A stretch of 64,000 nucleotides of DNA from Anaeromassilibacillus sp001305115 (GCA_042854365.1 AP031437.1:2790001-2854000), one strand, 5' to 3'; positions 32,330-41,896 are shown, counted from the stretch's first letter. Notes: generated by a model from the letters alone, not told the origin. Numbers and translations: made by a program.

Positions 32330-33327
32330 TGAATCAAACAGTTAATATGAAAAGAAAGGGAAATTGCTGTGCCATGTTCCGACGACTCCGCCGTAATGCC
32401 AATGCCCAGCTTTTCACAAAGCCGTTTGCATAGGTACAGGCCAATGCCTGTGGATTGCTGAATCAGACGACCATTCTGACCGGTAAAGCCCTTTTCAAAA
32501 ATACGGGGCAGATCGGACGCAGCAATCCCGATTCCATTGTCCTCCACGACAAGAACAACCTGATCTTGCTGTTTATGAGTAGAAATGCGGAGAACCGGTT
32601 GCTTAGTACGATACTTGACCGCATTGGCAATCAGTTGATTTAGGATAAAACGCACCCACTTTTCATCTGAATAAACCGTGTCCTGCATTTCCTCCACTTC
32701 CAGGCGCATACCACTTTGGAGCAGCAGATATTTGTTATCTGCAATCGCCCCATGCACCACTTGGGACAGCGCCATTTCCCGTACAGAATAATCTTTCTCT
32801 GTATGTTCGCTGCGGGCGTAATAAAGAGCCTGTTCGGTAAAGCGGTTGGTCTTTTCCAGCTCCAGCAGAAGTTCTTTTGTCCAGTCCATCCGATGATTTT
32901 CACATAGGAGTTTCATGGCAGTAATGGGCGTTTTGATTTCGTGAATCCATTGTTCAATGTATTCCTTGTACTCCAGGCGTTCCCGCTCGATCTCTCCAAT
33001 CTGCTCCAACATGGATTTTCCGGCCATTTTCAAAAGCTGATAGTAAACCTGATCCTCGGCCTGTTCCGGCAGCTCCATCACTTCGGAAATGAGGTATCTT
33101 TCGGAAAGCTGCTCCGCCATATCCAGAAGTTTTTTCATCTGCCGTTTCCGTTTCCAGTAAGCAAGGACAAGTCCAGCCAGCAAAATCAATGCCCATACAA
33201 TCAGGATCAATACTACTGCGGAAACCGAATTGCCACACACCAGCAGAAATACAGTGAGTGCAGCCATACAAACAAGGTTCGTCAGCAGAAATGGCAGCCT
33301 GTTTTTCCAATATCGTCTGCTGTTCAT
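32314..33327 (-). CDS. BceS-type sensor histidine kinase (system 3)
   Basis: The 337-aa protein has two adjacent membrane helices (residues 11-31 and 36-57) with only a few residues between them, typical of kinases that sense through the BceAB transporter. The H-box is IEQWIHEIKTPITAMKL with H129, followed by the N-box (LNQLIANAVKY), G1 (VEDNGIGI) and G2 (STGIGLYLCKRL). It overlaps the regulator gene by ATGA. Confidence 0.94.
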   Translation of the reverse strand: MNSRRYWKNRLPFLLTNLVCMAALTVFLLVCGNSVSAVVLILIVWALILLAGLVLAYWKRKRQMKKLLDMAEQLSERYLISEVMELPEQAEDQVYYQLLKMAGKSMLEQIGEIERERLEYKEYIEQWIHEIKTPITAMKLLCENHRMDWTKELLLELEKTNRFTEQALYYARSEHTEKDYSVREMALSQVVHGAIADNKYLLLQSGMRLEVEEMQDTVYSDEKWVRFILNQLIANAVKYRTKQPVLRISTHKQQDQVVLVVEDNGIGIAASDLPRIFEKGFTGQNGRLIQQSTGIGLYLCKRLCEKLGIGITAESSEHGTAISLSFHINCLIHEVQS

Positions 33328-33992
33328 ATCGTGTACCCCTGTCGGTGCTTTGTCTTGATAAAATCCGTCAGACCAATGCCCGCCAGTTTTTCCCGGATGC
33401 GGTTGATATTGACGCTCAAAGCATTGTCATCCACATATAACTGATTGTCCCACAAATACTCAATCATATCTCCACGAGAACAGATTTTTCCTCCGTTCTT
33501 GAAAAGGTAATAGAGAATTTTCAATTCGTTCTTGGTAAGCTCTACGCTCTGTCCATGATAGTCCAGACTACTGGATTCCAGACGCAGCACCGCATCTCCA
33601 TAGACCATCTGTTCCCGTTGCTGTGTGGGATAGGCTTTTTTCAGCAGAGAAGCGATTTTCGCAAGCAGGATCGCTGTGTTATAGGGCTTCGTGATAAAAG
33701 CGTCTCCGCCCAGCATAATGCTATTCAGCTCGTCCATATCCGTGTTGCAGCTTGTCACAAAGATGATTGGCACTTCGGAAAATGTGCGAATCTCGGTGCA
33801 GAGAGAAAAGCCACTGGTCCCCGGTAGCTTGATGTCCAGTATAATCAAGTGTGGCTGCTCAGCTTTGATCTGATCGATCACATCGGAAAAATCCTCCGGA
33901 GCCACCGTTTTATAGCCGTTGCTTTGCAGCAGCGTTTTCAATTCATTCCGTATCAACGGATCATCTTCTATTATCAATATTTTTTCTTTCAT
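33324..33992 (-). CDS. BceR-type response regulator (system 3)
   Basis: The 222-aa protein has the receiver residues E9-D10-D11, phosphorylation site D53 (LIILDIKLPG), the KPY lysine, and a winged-helix domain (LTKNELKILYYLFKNGG, then VNINRIREKL and IKTKHRQGYTI). The Y-T-I ending and K-T-K-H segment fit Bce-type regulators. The palindrome before the ATPase gene is its likely target. No binding site is obvious before this gene itself. Confidence 0.94.
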   Translation of the reverse strand: MKEKILIIEDDPLIRNELKTLLQSNGYKTVAPEDFSDVIDQIKAEQPHLIILDIKLPGTSGFSLCTEIRTFSEVPIIFVTSCNTDMDELNSIMLGGDAFITKPYNTAILLAKIASLLKKAYPTQQREQMVYGDAVLRLESSSLDYHGQSVELTKNELKILYYLFKNGGKICSRGDMIEYLWDNQLYVDDNALSVNINRIREKLAGIGLTDFIKTKHRQGYTI

Positions 33993-34122
33993 ATCAGCCT
34001 CCGTAAAAAAAATACGATATGCAGTTGCTCATTCTCCCATTGACATTTGCATCAGGCGAATATAAAAATGCAGCCTTAATGCGTTAGGAACCTTATCCCT
34101 CAACAAATGAAAAATGGTAAAC

Positions 34123-34539
34123 TTATATTTCTTCAACATCAATGACATGATATCCTTTTTGTTTTAATGCCTTTGCAAACAAACCCATTCCAGAAACTAA
34201 CTTTCCAGTGAAGCTACCATCATATATCTGATTAACACCACAGGTAGGGCTTCTGGATTGTAATATAACTAAATCAATCTCTTCATTCTGAATTTTCGAT
34301 AATGCAACTGCCACTGCCTTATTATATTCTAAACTAACATCATTTCCGTTTTCATCAACTACTCTCCCATTCACAATTTCTGCGCAGGGTCTGGGAGTTT
34401 CCATTCCTGCTAATACTTCCGGGCAGATAGAAATCACTTCTTTATCTTTTAAAAAATGGATAGCTGCTGAATTTTTGTTGTTTTTCCCATTATATTTACA
34501 GTTCTCTCCCATAATACAAGCACTAACCAATACTTTCAT
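34123..34539 (-). CDS. DUF523-family protein
   Basis: The 138-aa protein has the family's start MKVLVSACIMGENCKYNG with cysteines C8 and C14, then CPEVLAGMETPRPCAEI and the segment RSPTCGVNQIYDGSF. The spaced cysteines suggest metal or sulfur binding, but no function is established. GAGGTGACAAAT supports the start at 34539. The gene looks AT-richer than its neighbours, as do the next few genes, suggesting separate arrival. Confidence 0.88.
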   Translation of the reverse strand: MKVLVSACIMGENCKYNGKNNKNSAAIHFLKDKEVISICPEVLAGMETPRPCAEIVNGRVVDENGNDVSLEYNKAVAVALSKIQNEEIDLVILQSRSPTCGVNQIYDGSFTGKLVSGMGLFAKALKQKGYHVIDVEEI

Positions 34540-34660
34540 ATTTGTCACCTCAAAGCCCAATGGCTTGCTCGAACAGTCCACAATAAAGTCCTTTAACGAA
34601 TAGTCGAGATTACCAGTCTGTCAACGCACCATAGACGACAGTTCAAAAGCAAACTATGTG

Positions 34661-34837
34661 TTAAAGCAAACTACCCTTTAACCCTTTTTTGAAAACCAGT
34701 ACAGCTCTTTCGGTTCCCCAAAAAGACATCGTAACAAGTCGATAGCTTTCCTTTTCCATTTCTTCTATTTTTGCATTGATTTTCTCTGTTACATTTTCCA
34801 CGGTAATTCCTTCTACTAATTCTGTCCGATACATCAT
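34661..34837 (-). CDS. Small DUF4177-like protein (58 aa)
   Basis: A short protein with the pattern M-Y-R-T-E-L-V-E-G, I-N-A-K-I-E-E-M-E-K-E-S-Y-R-L-V-T-M, then E-R-A-V-L-V-F-K-K. This is the strand-helix-strand layout of small DUF4177-like proteins, which have no known function. GGAGGTAAAAAT lies before the double ATG at 34837. The frame continues upstream, but without a ribosome site. Confidence 0.65.
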   Translation of the reverse strand: MMYRTELVEGITVENVTEKINAKIEEMEKESYRLVTMSFWGTERAVLVFKKGLKGSLL

Positions 34838-34862
34838 ATTTTTACCTCCATAAGCACTCAAT

Positions 34863-35282
34863 TCAAAACCAATTCGCTTTTTCTGCTTTGAATTGAGGGG
34901 TATCGCCTTCCTGGTATGGATTATAGGTATTGCGATTACACCCAAATTCTTTTAATGCCTTTATTTTATTGTCCTCTGTCCATTCAACCAAAGAAATGCC
35001 GTCAAATTCCTCTATACTTCCATTGTTCATTTCATTTTTGAAATACCACTCTACAATCGTTTGATCTCCCTTATGAAAAAATTGCTTGATTTCCCAAATA
35101 ACTACCTTGCCACGGGTATTCCATTCCTGAAACCAATGCTTTACTGTTTTTCGGTTGTTATACTGGGGACTCCAGCTTTCTGTATAGATCACATCTTCTG
35201 TAAAAATATCATCAATGCCCATATCCTGCTGATTGAGCCACATATCAAACCATAATCGGATTGTTTTTTCTCGTTCATTCAT
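34863..35282 (-). CDS. NTF2/SnoaL-like protein
   Basis: The 139-aa protein shows the NTF2-like order: a start helix (KTIRLWFDMWLNQQDM), then F-T-E-D-V-I-Y-T-E-S, V-K-H-W-F-Q-E-W, and strands such as VEWYFKNEMNNGSIEEFDGI. Proteins with this cone-shaped fold bind or convert small hydrophobic molecules. There is no clue to the ligand. GAGG precedes the ATG, and the gene follows DUF2812 by 12 bases, so it belongs to the PadR-led transcript. Confidence 0.85.
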   Translation of the reverse strand: MNEREKTIRLWFDMWLNQQDMGIDDIFTEDVIYTESWSPQYNNRKTVKHWFQEWNTRGKVVIWEIKQFFHKGDQTIVEWYFKNEMNNGSIEEFDGISLVEWTEDNKIKALKEFGCNRNTYNPYQEGDTPQFKAEKANWF

Positions 35283-35294
35283 GATATAAACACC

Positions 35295-35882
35295 TCACCA
35301 TTCTTTTGTCTTACCTTCGCGTTTGTTCTGCATAACCTGGGTTTGATATACGAGAACAGGAATCAGAGAAACCAGGGCAAGCACACCAAAAACTACCGAA
35401 CATTTTGCAAACGCAAATATTGCGAACATGAGCAATATCAGCAACCACGGATTTCGCAGATTTCTGTAATAGTTTTCCTTGTCCTCATAAGAAGTATGAA
35501 GTTCAAACGGCTTACCGTCATTATCTTTTTCTACGATCAACAGTTCCCGATTAAAGGTGGTGGCATTTGTTGCTATGCGTCCGCCTTTTTCAGCCCATGG
35601 CCGTAGGCGTACTTTACCAACAGAGTAGTTCAGGTTGATGTTTTTATAAAATACTTTGTAACCCATCCCCTCTAAAAACTCATGATAATCGGACGCGTTG
35701 GCTTTCGATTTTTGCCCGATAAACTCCACGCAGTATTTTACCTGATCCGGTTTACACGCCTCAAATTCATACAACATTTTTTCCGTCCGAATCAGACGAT
35801 AGCCCTTTTCAGACATTTTATTCAACCAATGTTCCTGGGCAGTCAACAAACCGCCAAAGAAACGATAACACTTTTTGCTCAT
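35295..35882 (-). CDS. DUF2812-family membrane protein
   Basis: The 195-aa protein starts with Y-R-F-F-G-G-L-L-T-A-Q-E-H-W-L-N-K-M-S-E-K-G-Y-R-L, the DUF2812 signature, and ends with two membrane helices (WLLILLMFAIFAFAKC and VVFGVLALVSLIPVLV). The family is regularly encoded directly after a PadR regulator, as here (ATGA overlap at 35879-35882), and is thought to act in envelope stress control as a membrane partner; the detail is unknown. Confidence 0.9.
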   Translation of the reverse strand: MSKKCYRFFGGLLTAQEHWLNKMSEKGYRLIRTEKMLYEFEACKPDQVKYCVEFIGQKSKANASDYHEFLEGMGYKVFYKNINLNYSVGKVRLRPWAEKGGRIATNATTFNRELLIVEKDNDGKPFELHTSYEDKENYYRNLRNPWLLILLMFAIFAFAKCSVVFGVLALVSLIPVLVYQTQVMQNKREGKTKEW

Positions 35883-36202
35883 ACTGCACCTCCAATAATT
35901 CCATTGGCCACTCCTACAAGTTCATTGAGCCTTATAAGTTCCTTTTCTGCAATTTCTTTTCCTTGTGTTGTGATGAGATATTCTTTTTTCCGTCCCGCAC
36001 TATCTCCAAAAGGTGCAATCCAGCCTTTTTCCTGCAACGAGTTCAACGCACCATATAAAGTACCTGCCCCCAGCGTGAGCCGCCCTTTTGTACTATCTTC
36101 AATAAATTGCATGACAGCATATCCATGTTTCGGGGTATAAAGGGAGAGCAAAATAAAGAATGTCACCTCTGTGAGCGCACCACCTTTCGCATTGTCTCGC
36201 AT
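35879..36202 (-). CDS. PadR-type transcriptional regulator
   Basis: The 107-aa protein has the PadR winged-helix layout: T-E-V-T-F-F-I-L-L-S-L, H-G-Y-A-V-M-Q-F-I-E, G-T-L-Y-G-A-L-N-S-L-Q-E-K-G-W-I, and R-K-K-E-Y-L-I-T-T-Q-G-K. A perfect inverted repeat directly upstream is its likely operator, so it probably represses itself and the DUF2812 operon until a drug or envelope signal releases it. Confidence 0.93.
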   Translation of the reverse strand: MRDNAKGGALTEVTFFILLSLYTPKHGYAVMQFIEDSTKGRLTLGAGTLYGALNSLQEKGWIAPFGDSAGRKKEYLITTQGKEIAEKELIRLNELVGVANGIIGGAV

Positions 36203-36227
36203 AACACCTGCCTCCTTATTACGGTTA

Positions 36228-36255
36228 CTGTAATAAATATATCACTAACCGTAAT
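36228..36255 (-). promoter_or_regulatory. PadR operator
   Basis: ATTACGGTTA (36228-36237) and TAACCGTAAT (36246-36255) are exact inverted repeats with an 8-base spacer, located just upstream of the padR-like gene and over its likely promoter. Confidence 0.75.
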
Positions 36256-36292
36256 AGAAGTCAATAACGATCCAAAATATAACAGCAAACTT

Positions 36293-36322
36293 AAAAAGCG
36301 GGGCAGCACACGCCGCCCCGCC
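36293..36322 (-). terminator. Terminator of permease B (system 4)
   Basis: On the minus strand GCGGGGCGGC pairs with GCTGCCCCGC, followed by TTTTT. Confidence 0.85.
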
Positions 36323-36334
36323 GATCCTATATGC

Positions 36335-38719
36335 TTATTCCATCGCTCGCATTTCTTCCACAAGCGATTGATTTTTCTGCCTGCGCATTGTCCAGAAGGA
36401 CAGAATAACCTCCAGACCAAACAGCACCAGAACGAACAGACCCATTTGCAGGAAGGGGAAGGAATATGGCATGATGACTCCATGGAAAGTCATTTCACTG
36501 AATTTCCGGGCAGCAATCACTGCAATCGGGAGGCCCGCTGCCAGGGTTGCCAATGCAGCAAAAAACGCATAGCAGATCCCTTCATAAATGGTCATTTGAC
36601 AAAGCTGTTTTCTGGTCAGACCGATGGCGCGAAAGACGCTGTTTTCCCTCTTTCTGGACATCTGATTGGAGAGGGTGGTGTTGATGAGATTGACCACGCC
36701 AAAGAGGAATACCAGCCAGGACAGTGCCTGAAGCCCTCCAAAAACGACCCTGTTTTCCATTTCCTCATAATCCTTATGTATCCCAATGGTGTCCAGTGCA
36801 AGGTCGGGATCAGAAGAAATGATCGCGCTCAGACTGTTTTCAATCTGCTCTGCCTTTTGGGGATCACTGACAATGCTCCAAGAATAATCAAAGCAATCGA
36901 TCATGGGCATTGCTTCCTGAAACAGCTCTTTGGTTGCAACCATGCAGGTGCTGTCCAATGCCAGAGGACCATGACCATTTTTAAGCCCGTCGTTTAGGAA
37001 CAGACCGGAAACAGTGACAGGAATCTCTTGATCCCCTATGGTAAGTTTTATAACTGACCCCACATCTACACCAATCATATCTTCTGCATATTCCATATCC
37101 AGTGCAATACTATGGGAATCTTGAGGTAAAGTTCCGGACACAAGCGCCGCTTCCATCTGATCCCTGTTTCTATCACTCAACAGATCGCACATTCCGCCGG
37201 AAGAACTCTCCTCATTCTCAAACCGCACATGAACCGCCTGACGATTCTCGATCACATCTGTCACGCCGTCCACAGCCAGCACCTCCTGCCGAAGCGCTTC
37301 ATTCAAAGGATTTCCCTCCGACATTACCTCATATTCTGTTTTTTCAGAGTTCATATAGATTTTATAATCCCCATCCGGGAAAAACTGCCTTGCGATCCGC
37401 TCCGGCGAACGAACCAGAAGAACAGAGGCTGTCACCAAAAGGATTATCCCGCCCAGACTCAGGGAAGCCACGATACTGATGGTCTTTTTACGGTCACGCC
37501 TGAAATTTGCAATTCCCATGGAGAGGGGATTTAACCGCATATTCTTCTTATGGGTGTGGGCCTTTCCGCTCTGACTGCCGGTAAAGCGGACCGCTTCAAT
37601 CGGAGAGATACCGGCGGCAATCTTTACCGGTCTGCGGATCGCAATGGATACCATAAACCTGCCAAGCAGCGCAGTCAAAACAACCGCAGCAGCATAAAAC
37701 GGCAGATGAAACCCACGGGAAAACAGCGCAAACCCGGCTGCACATCCCAGCAAAATACCGATTCCGATACCAGCCCATCCTAAGAAACGGCCTTCCTTTT
37801 TGACAATACTCCGGATCTGCTTTGGCGTTGTGCCGATGGTCCGCAGCTGTCCATAGCTTTGGATTTTGTCATTGATCGAGATTCGGAAGATACTTTGTAT
37901 CACAACATACCCTCCGATGATGACCAGGACTGCGATTCCGGCAACCAGCGCAAGCATACTGACATTCACCGGCTGCTTATAGAATTTCATATAGCTGAGG
38001 TTCATGACCGGCATTTCCAGCTGATATTCCTTGGCAATCTCCCGGCTACGGGCAGTCAGCTCTGTTTCATCCATCTGCTGCTCATTCTTAAAATGCACAT
38101 AGGCACGATAATCAGCGGGGTCGTAGCCGCTCCATCCCTTCAGGGCTTCTTTGGAAAGAAGGATGGATGTGCCATTTACCTCTTTTTCCTTATAGCCTTC
38201 CATAATGCCAGTCACCGTGTATTCTCCGTGAAAGCTCTCGCTGCTTAGCATAACCTTTTCACCTATCCCGGCGTCTGCACCATAGTTGGAAAGGAAATAA
38301 CGGCTCACCACCACCTCATCCTCCTTTTGGGGCAGTCGGCCTTCCAGCAACCTCATCTGGTCACGGGCAATATACATCGTTTCCTCATCACAATAAATAT
38401 AGGAGGCATTGTATCCCTGCTCCGCAGGTTCCACAGCCAGCATATAATACTCTCCTACCCTTGAGAAGTCATCCAGCCCCTTCAGGGTGGACACATCTTC
38501 TTCGGTAATCCTGGTATAGACCGCCTCATAGGTATCCTCCACATGATTTTTCTCTATCTGCCGGGTAGACAAAGCCATCACAATCGAAAAACAAATCAGA
38601 CAGGATGCCAGCGCAACGGCGATCACCACCATGAGATTCCGACGCTTCTCACTTTTCAAACTTTTTCTTGCCAGTTTCCTGACAATATTTCCTGTATCAT
38701 TCTCAAATGGTACTGTCAT
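36335..38719 (-). CDS. FtsX-type ABC permease B (system 4)
   Basis: The 794-aa protein has two FtsX units: a first helix after a basic patch (RKSLKSEKRRNLMVVIAVAL), an extracytoplasmic domain, three helices near residues 255-365, then a second unit from about 405 ending with three helices near 680-790. Same length and N-terminal T-V-P-F-E-N-D-T-G motif as the permease at 38797, so it is a duplicate. The ATG at 38719 has AAAGGAG at proper distance; the in-frame ATG at 38728 touches the site. It probably forms a heterodimer with the paralogue, powered by the single ATPase at 41196. Confidence 0.92.
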   Translation of the reverse strand: MTVPFENDTGNIVRKLARKSLKSEKRRNLMVVIAVALASCLICFSIVMALSTRQIEKNHVEDTYEAVYTRITEEDVSTLKGLDDFSRVGEYYMLAVEPAEQGYNASYIYCDEETMYIARDQMRLLEGRLPQKEDEVVVSRYFLSNYGADAGIGEKVMLSSESFHGEYTVTGIMEGYKEKEVNGTSILLSKEALKGWSGYDPADYRAYVHFKNEQQMDETELTARSREIAKEYQLEMPVMNLSYMKFYKQPVNVSMLALVAGIAVLVIIGGYVVIQSIFRISINDKIQSYGQLRTIGTTPKQIRSIVKKEGRFLGWAGIGIGILLGCAAGFALFSRGFHLPFYAAAVVLTALLGRFMVSIAIRRPVKIAAGISPIEAVRFTGSQSGKAHTHKKNMRLNPLSMGIANFRRDRKKTISIVASLSLGGIILLVTASVLLVRSPERIARQFFPDGDYKIYMNSEKTEYEVMSEGNPLNEALRQEVLAVDGVTDVIENRQAVHVRFENEESSSGGMCDLLSDRNRDQMEAALVSGTLPQDSHSIALDMEYAEDMIGVDVGSVIKLTIGDQEIPVTVSGLFLNDGLKNGHGPLALDSTCMVATKELFQEAMPMIDCFDYSWSIVSDPQKAEQIENSLSAIISSDPDLALDTIGIHKDYEEMENRVVFGGLQALSWLVFLFGVVNLINTTLSNQMSRKRENSVFRAIGLTRKQLCQMTIYEGICYAFFAALATLAAGLPIAVIAARKFSEMTFHGVIMPYSFPFLQMGLFVLVLFGLEVILSFWTMRRQKNQSLVEEMRAME

Positions 38720-38762
38720 TTTGATCATCTCCTTTAAGTCTTATATTCCTGCTGTCAACAAA

Positions 38763-38790
38763 GCGGCGGCTTCATATCGGAAGCCGCCGC
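38763..38790 (-). terminator. Terminator between the two permeases
   Basis: GCGGCGGCTTC (38763-38773) pairs exactly with GAAGCCGCCGC (38780-38790), followed on the minus strand by TTTGTTG. It would lower expression of the second permease relative to the first. Confidence 0.8.
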
Positions 38791-38796
38791 CTCTGG

Positions 38797-41181
38797 TTAG
38801 TCCATGGTCTTGATCCGCTCCACAAGGGAAAGCCGTTTAGAGTAACGGACAGCAACCACAGAGAAGATTCCGGTCACGAACAAAAGTGCCAGAACAAAAA
38901 CAACCGTTTCCATCAAAGGGAATTGATAGGACAGTTCCCCGAAAATATTAAAGCTGCTGATCACATAGTCAAAAATCCAGCCCAGGATTCCGCCAATGCC
39001 AACTGACAAAAATACCGTAACCCCTGCGTACCACAGGCATTCTGCGATCAGCATACGGGAAACCTGCTTTCCGGTCATTCCCACAGACTGCAAAATCCCA
39101 AGCTCCTGCTGCCTTGCCAGCAGATTGGTCATCAGGGTGTTGACCAGATTTACCATGGAGAACACAAACAGGAATGCCAGCAGCAGATAAACACCGCGGG
39201 TCATCATCTTTAGCTGCGATTCCAGGGATGCCGCATGGTCTGCTCTGGAAAAGACCGTCAGCACCGGATTTTCCAGCAGGCTGAAAATAGACGCCCTGAG
39301 CGCATCCGAGTCCTCCGATGTATGGACATTCCAAACAGCCTCCCTGTTCTCAATGTCCGGGTAGAGCTGATCGGCCAGTTCTTCTGTAAGGGTAAACAGT
39401 CCCCATGCGCCGGTGCCCGATGTCACTGACGGTTTCGCAATCCCCATGACCGTTACTTCTATGGCCTTACCGTCCATGGATTCAAAGGTCAGCACATCCC
39501 CGACAGCAGGCGTATAGCCATAAAACATACTTAAAAGATGATCTTCCGAATCAGTCACGACCACACCGTTGTTTGCGGCAAGCTCCTCATAATCTGCGCT
39601 GCCCTGTTCCAGATTTTCCTCCGGCAACCACTGTTCCATCTGCTCTCTGTCAAATACAGGGAACTTTAATGCAACACTTTCCTGAGGAAATTTCACCGTT
39701 GCGGATGTTACTTCATGGCTGGTGATAGATTCCACACCATCTATGGCAAGAAGCTCCTGACGAAGTTCTTCTGTCAATGGATTTTCCCGTGCGATGGCAG
39801 GCAATCCTTCCGCGCCTCCCGAATCCATCCAGCTGACCTCATAGTTACAGTGATCTCCCATGGCTTCTATCGCCATCTTTTCGGGACTGATGGAGTTAAG
39901 TACCGTAGCGGCTGTTACCAAAAACACACCCGTCAATCCCAAAGATACCAGGGTGATGACCGTCTTTTTCCTGCTCCGCCTAAAGTTCATCTGTGCCATA
40001 GAGAACGGCGTAATGCGGTGGTTTTTCTGATCTTTCCGGTCTGTTGCCGTTTCATAACCACTGGAGCGGACCGCTTCGATTGGGGATACCCTCGCCGCCA
40101 TGCGGACAGGCGCATGAATGGACAGAAATACCGTCAGGGCGCAGGCTGCTGCGGTCGCAGCCAGATAAGGCAGATTGCCCATCCAGCTCCAATGTGCCGG
40201 GAAAATAGCAAACCCGATACCCCCTCCAACCAAAAGCCCCAGCGGGATACCGCAAAGAGATAACAGCAATCCCTCCCGCCGCACGATCCGCCGGATCTGT
40301 TTTGGTGTTGTGCCGATCACTTTCAAGCGTCCATATTCCCGCATTTTGCCCTTTACGGAAATGAAAAAGATACTGTAAATGACCACGGCACAGGCAACCA
40401 GCAAAAGGATTGCCACGGGAATGTAATATTTCATCACGCCGGACTTAAAGCCCTGCATATCGAAATAGTTGGAACTGTAAAAAATCTGATCCTCTGAGAC
40501 ATCGTTGGCAGAAAGGAATGCTGCAATATCCGCCTTGAGCTGCTCCAGCTCCATACTATCAGCACCAGTATAACGAAGCCGAAATTCAAACAGCGGCTCT
40601 CCCTGCGCCATCTCCTCCACAAATGCTTCAGATACATAAAGCTGGAACATACGGGAGTCATTCTCCACATCCATGATACCGCTGACGGTATAGGTCTGCT
40701 TTCCGTTTCCAAGATTCACTTCTATGGTCTGCCCGACTTCTGCCGGGATTTCAAAATAATTGAGAAATGCCCGTTCTACCAGAATTTCATTGGCAGCCTG
40801 CGGAAGCGTCCCGGTGAAGGGAGGCTTCTTCCCCAATTCCATCCAGTTGGCGTCCGCATACTCCACAGTCAGAACGCTGTCACCATAGCGGGCGGAACCA
40901 TAATTCTGAGAAAGGCCCCAGCGTTCCACTTCCGGGCAGGCTTTCAGTTTTTCAATCGTATCACGGTCACAATGTACCACAACCGCCTGATACTGTCCCC
41001 GCAGCTCCGCCTCCAGCCTTCTGTCATTTCCCGCTCCTGCGCAGAAAATCGCTGCCATCAGGGCAGCCGCCAGAGCAATCGTTACAATCACAAACAGGTT
41101 GCGCCGCTTGTCTGTCTGAATACTCCTTACCGCCAGTCTTTTAATAACCGGCCCTGTATCATTTTCAAAAGGCAATGTCAT
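38797..41181 (-). CDS. FtsX-type ABC permease A (system 4)
   Basis: The 794-aa paralogue of the 36335 gene product starts with M-T-L-P-F-E-N-D-T-G-P-V-I-K-R-L-A and has the same two-unit FtsX plan (RRNLFVIVTIALAAALMAAI first helix; a K-M-R-E-Y-G-R-L-K-V-I-G-T-T-P-K-Q coupling segment after the next helix; three final helices). GGAGG lies 8 bases before the ATG at 41181. It follows the ATPase by 14 bases and is its nearest partner. Confidence 0.92.
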   Translation of the reverse strand: MTLPFENDTGPVIKRLAVRSIQTDKRRNLFVIVTIALAAALMAAIFCAGAGNDRRLEAELRGQYQAVVVHCDRDTIEKLKACPEVERWGLSQNYGSARYGDSVLTVEYADANWMELGKKPPFTGTLPQAANEILVERAFLNYFEIPAEVGQTIEVNLGNGKQTYTVSGIMDVENDSRMFQLYVSEAFVEEMAQGEPLFEFRLRYTGADSMELEQLKADIAAFLSANDVSEDQIFYSSNYFDMQGFKSGVMKYYIPVAILLLVACAVVIYSIFFISVKGKMREYGRLKVIGTTPKQIRRIVRREGLLLSLCGIPLGLLVGGGIGFAIFPAHWSWMGNLPYLAATAAACALTVFLSIHAPVRMAARVSPIEAVRSSGYETATDRKDQKNHRITPFSMAQMNFRRSRKKTVITLVSLGLTGVFLVTAATVLNSISPEKMAIEAMGDHCNYEVSWMDSGGAEGLPAIARENPLTEELRQELLAIDGVESITSHEVTSATVKFPQESVALKFPVFDREQMEQWLPEENLEQGSADYEELAANNGVVVTDSEDHLLSMFYGYTPAVGDVLTFESMDGKAIEVTVMGIAKPSVTSGTGAWGLFTLTEELADQLYPDIENREAVWNVHTSEDSDALRASIFSLLENPVLTVFSRADHAASLESQLKMMTRGVYLLLAFLFVFSMVNLVNTLMTNLLARQQELGILQSVGMTGKQVSRMLIAECLWYAGVTVFLSVGIGGILGWIFDYVISSFNIFGELSYQFPLMETVVFVLALLFVTGIFSVVAVRYSKRLSLVERIKTMD

Positions 41182-41195
41182 GTCTGCCACCTCCG

Positions 41196-41861
41196 TTATC
41201 CAACGATTCTGCCATCCTCGATCCGCACAATACGGTCTGCAAGCTGGGCAATGGCGTCGTTATGTGTAATCATCACCAGCGTCTGGTTAAATTCACGGCT
41301 TGTTCTCTGCAAAAGCCCCAGCACATCAGCGCTGGTTCTGCTGTCCAGATTTCCGGTGGGCTCGTCGGCAAGGACAATAGCGGGCTTTGACACCAGAGCG
41401 CGGGCGATAGCCACACGCTGCTGCTGGCCGCCGGAGAGGTTGTTTGGCATATTCTTCAGCTTATCCTCCAGTCCCAGCATGGACACCACATCCGCCATGA
41501 ATTTCTGATCCACCGTATCCCCATCCAGCTCCACCGGCAGGACGATGTTCTCATGGACATTTAGGATCGGCACCAGATTGTAGTTCTGGAAAATAAAGCC
41601 GATATTGCGGCGGCGGAAGATTGTAAGCTGATCGTCGTTCATCTTCGCCAGCTCCTTATCCCGCACCATCACGCTGCCGGAGGTAGGGGTATCCAGACCG
41701 CCCATCATGTGAAGCAGGGTGGACTTACCGGAGCCGGAAGTGCCGACCACCGCTACAAATTCGCCCTCCTCCACAGAGAAGTTCACGCCATCCAGGGCGC
41801 GGGTAATGTTCGGCTCTGTGCCGTAGTATTTTTTAAGATCAGTTGTCTGCAAAATTTTCAT
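41196..41861 (-). CDS. ABC transporter ATP-binding protein (system 4)
   Basis: The 221-aa protein carries Walker A (GTSGSGKS), Q-loop (FIFQNYNLVP), LSGGQQQR signature, Walker B (IVLADEPTGNLDS) and H-loop (MITHN). It is a close paralogue of the ATPase at 17467, including the start I-L-Q-T-T-x-L-K-K-Y-Y-G. AAAGGCAGG precedes the ATG. A regulator site at 41909 lies about 50 bases upstream, pointing to induction by the regulator encoded at 43392. Confidence 0.95.
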   Translation of the reverse strand: MKILQTTDLKKYYGTEPNITRALDGVNFSVEEGEFVAVVGTSGSGKSTLLHMMGGLDTPTSGSVMVRDKELAKMNDDQLTIFRRRNIGFIFQNYNLVPILNVHENIVLPVELDGDTVDQKFMADVVSMLGLEDKLKNMPNNLSGGQQQRVAIARALVSKPAIVLADEPTGNLDSRTSADVLGLLQRTSREFNQTLVMITHNDAIAQLADRIVRIEDGRIVG

Positions 41862-41896
41862 AACAGTTACCTGCCTTTCTTATATTTGTTGAGTAT

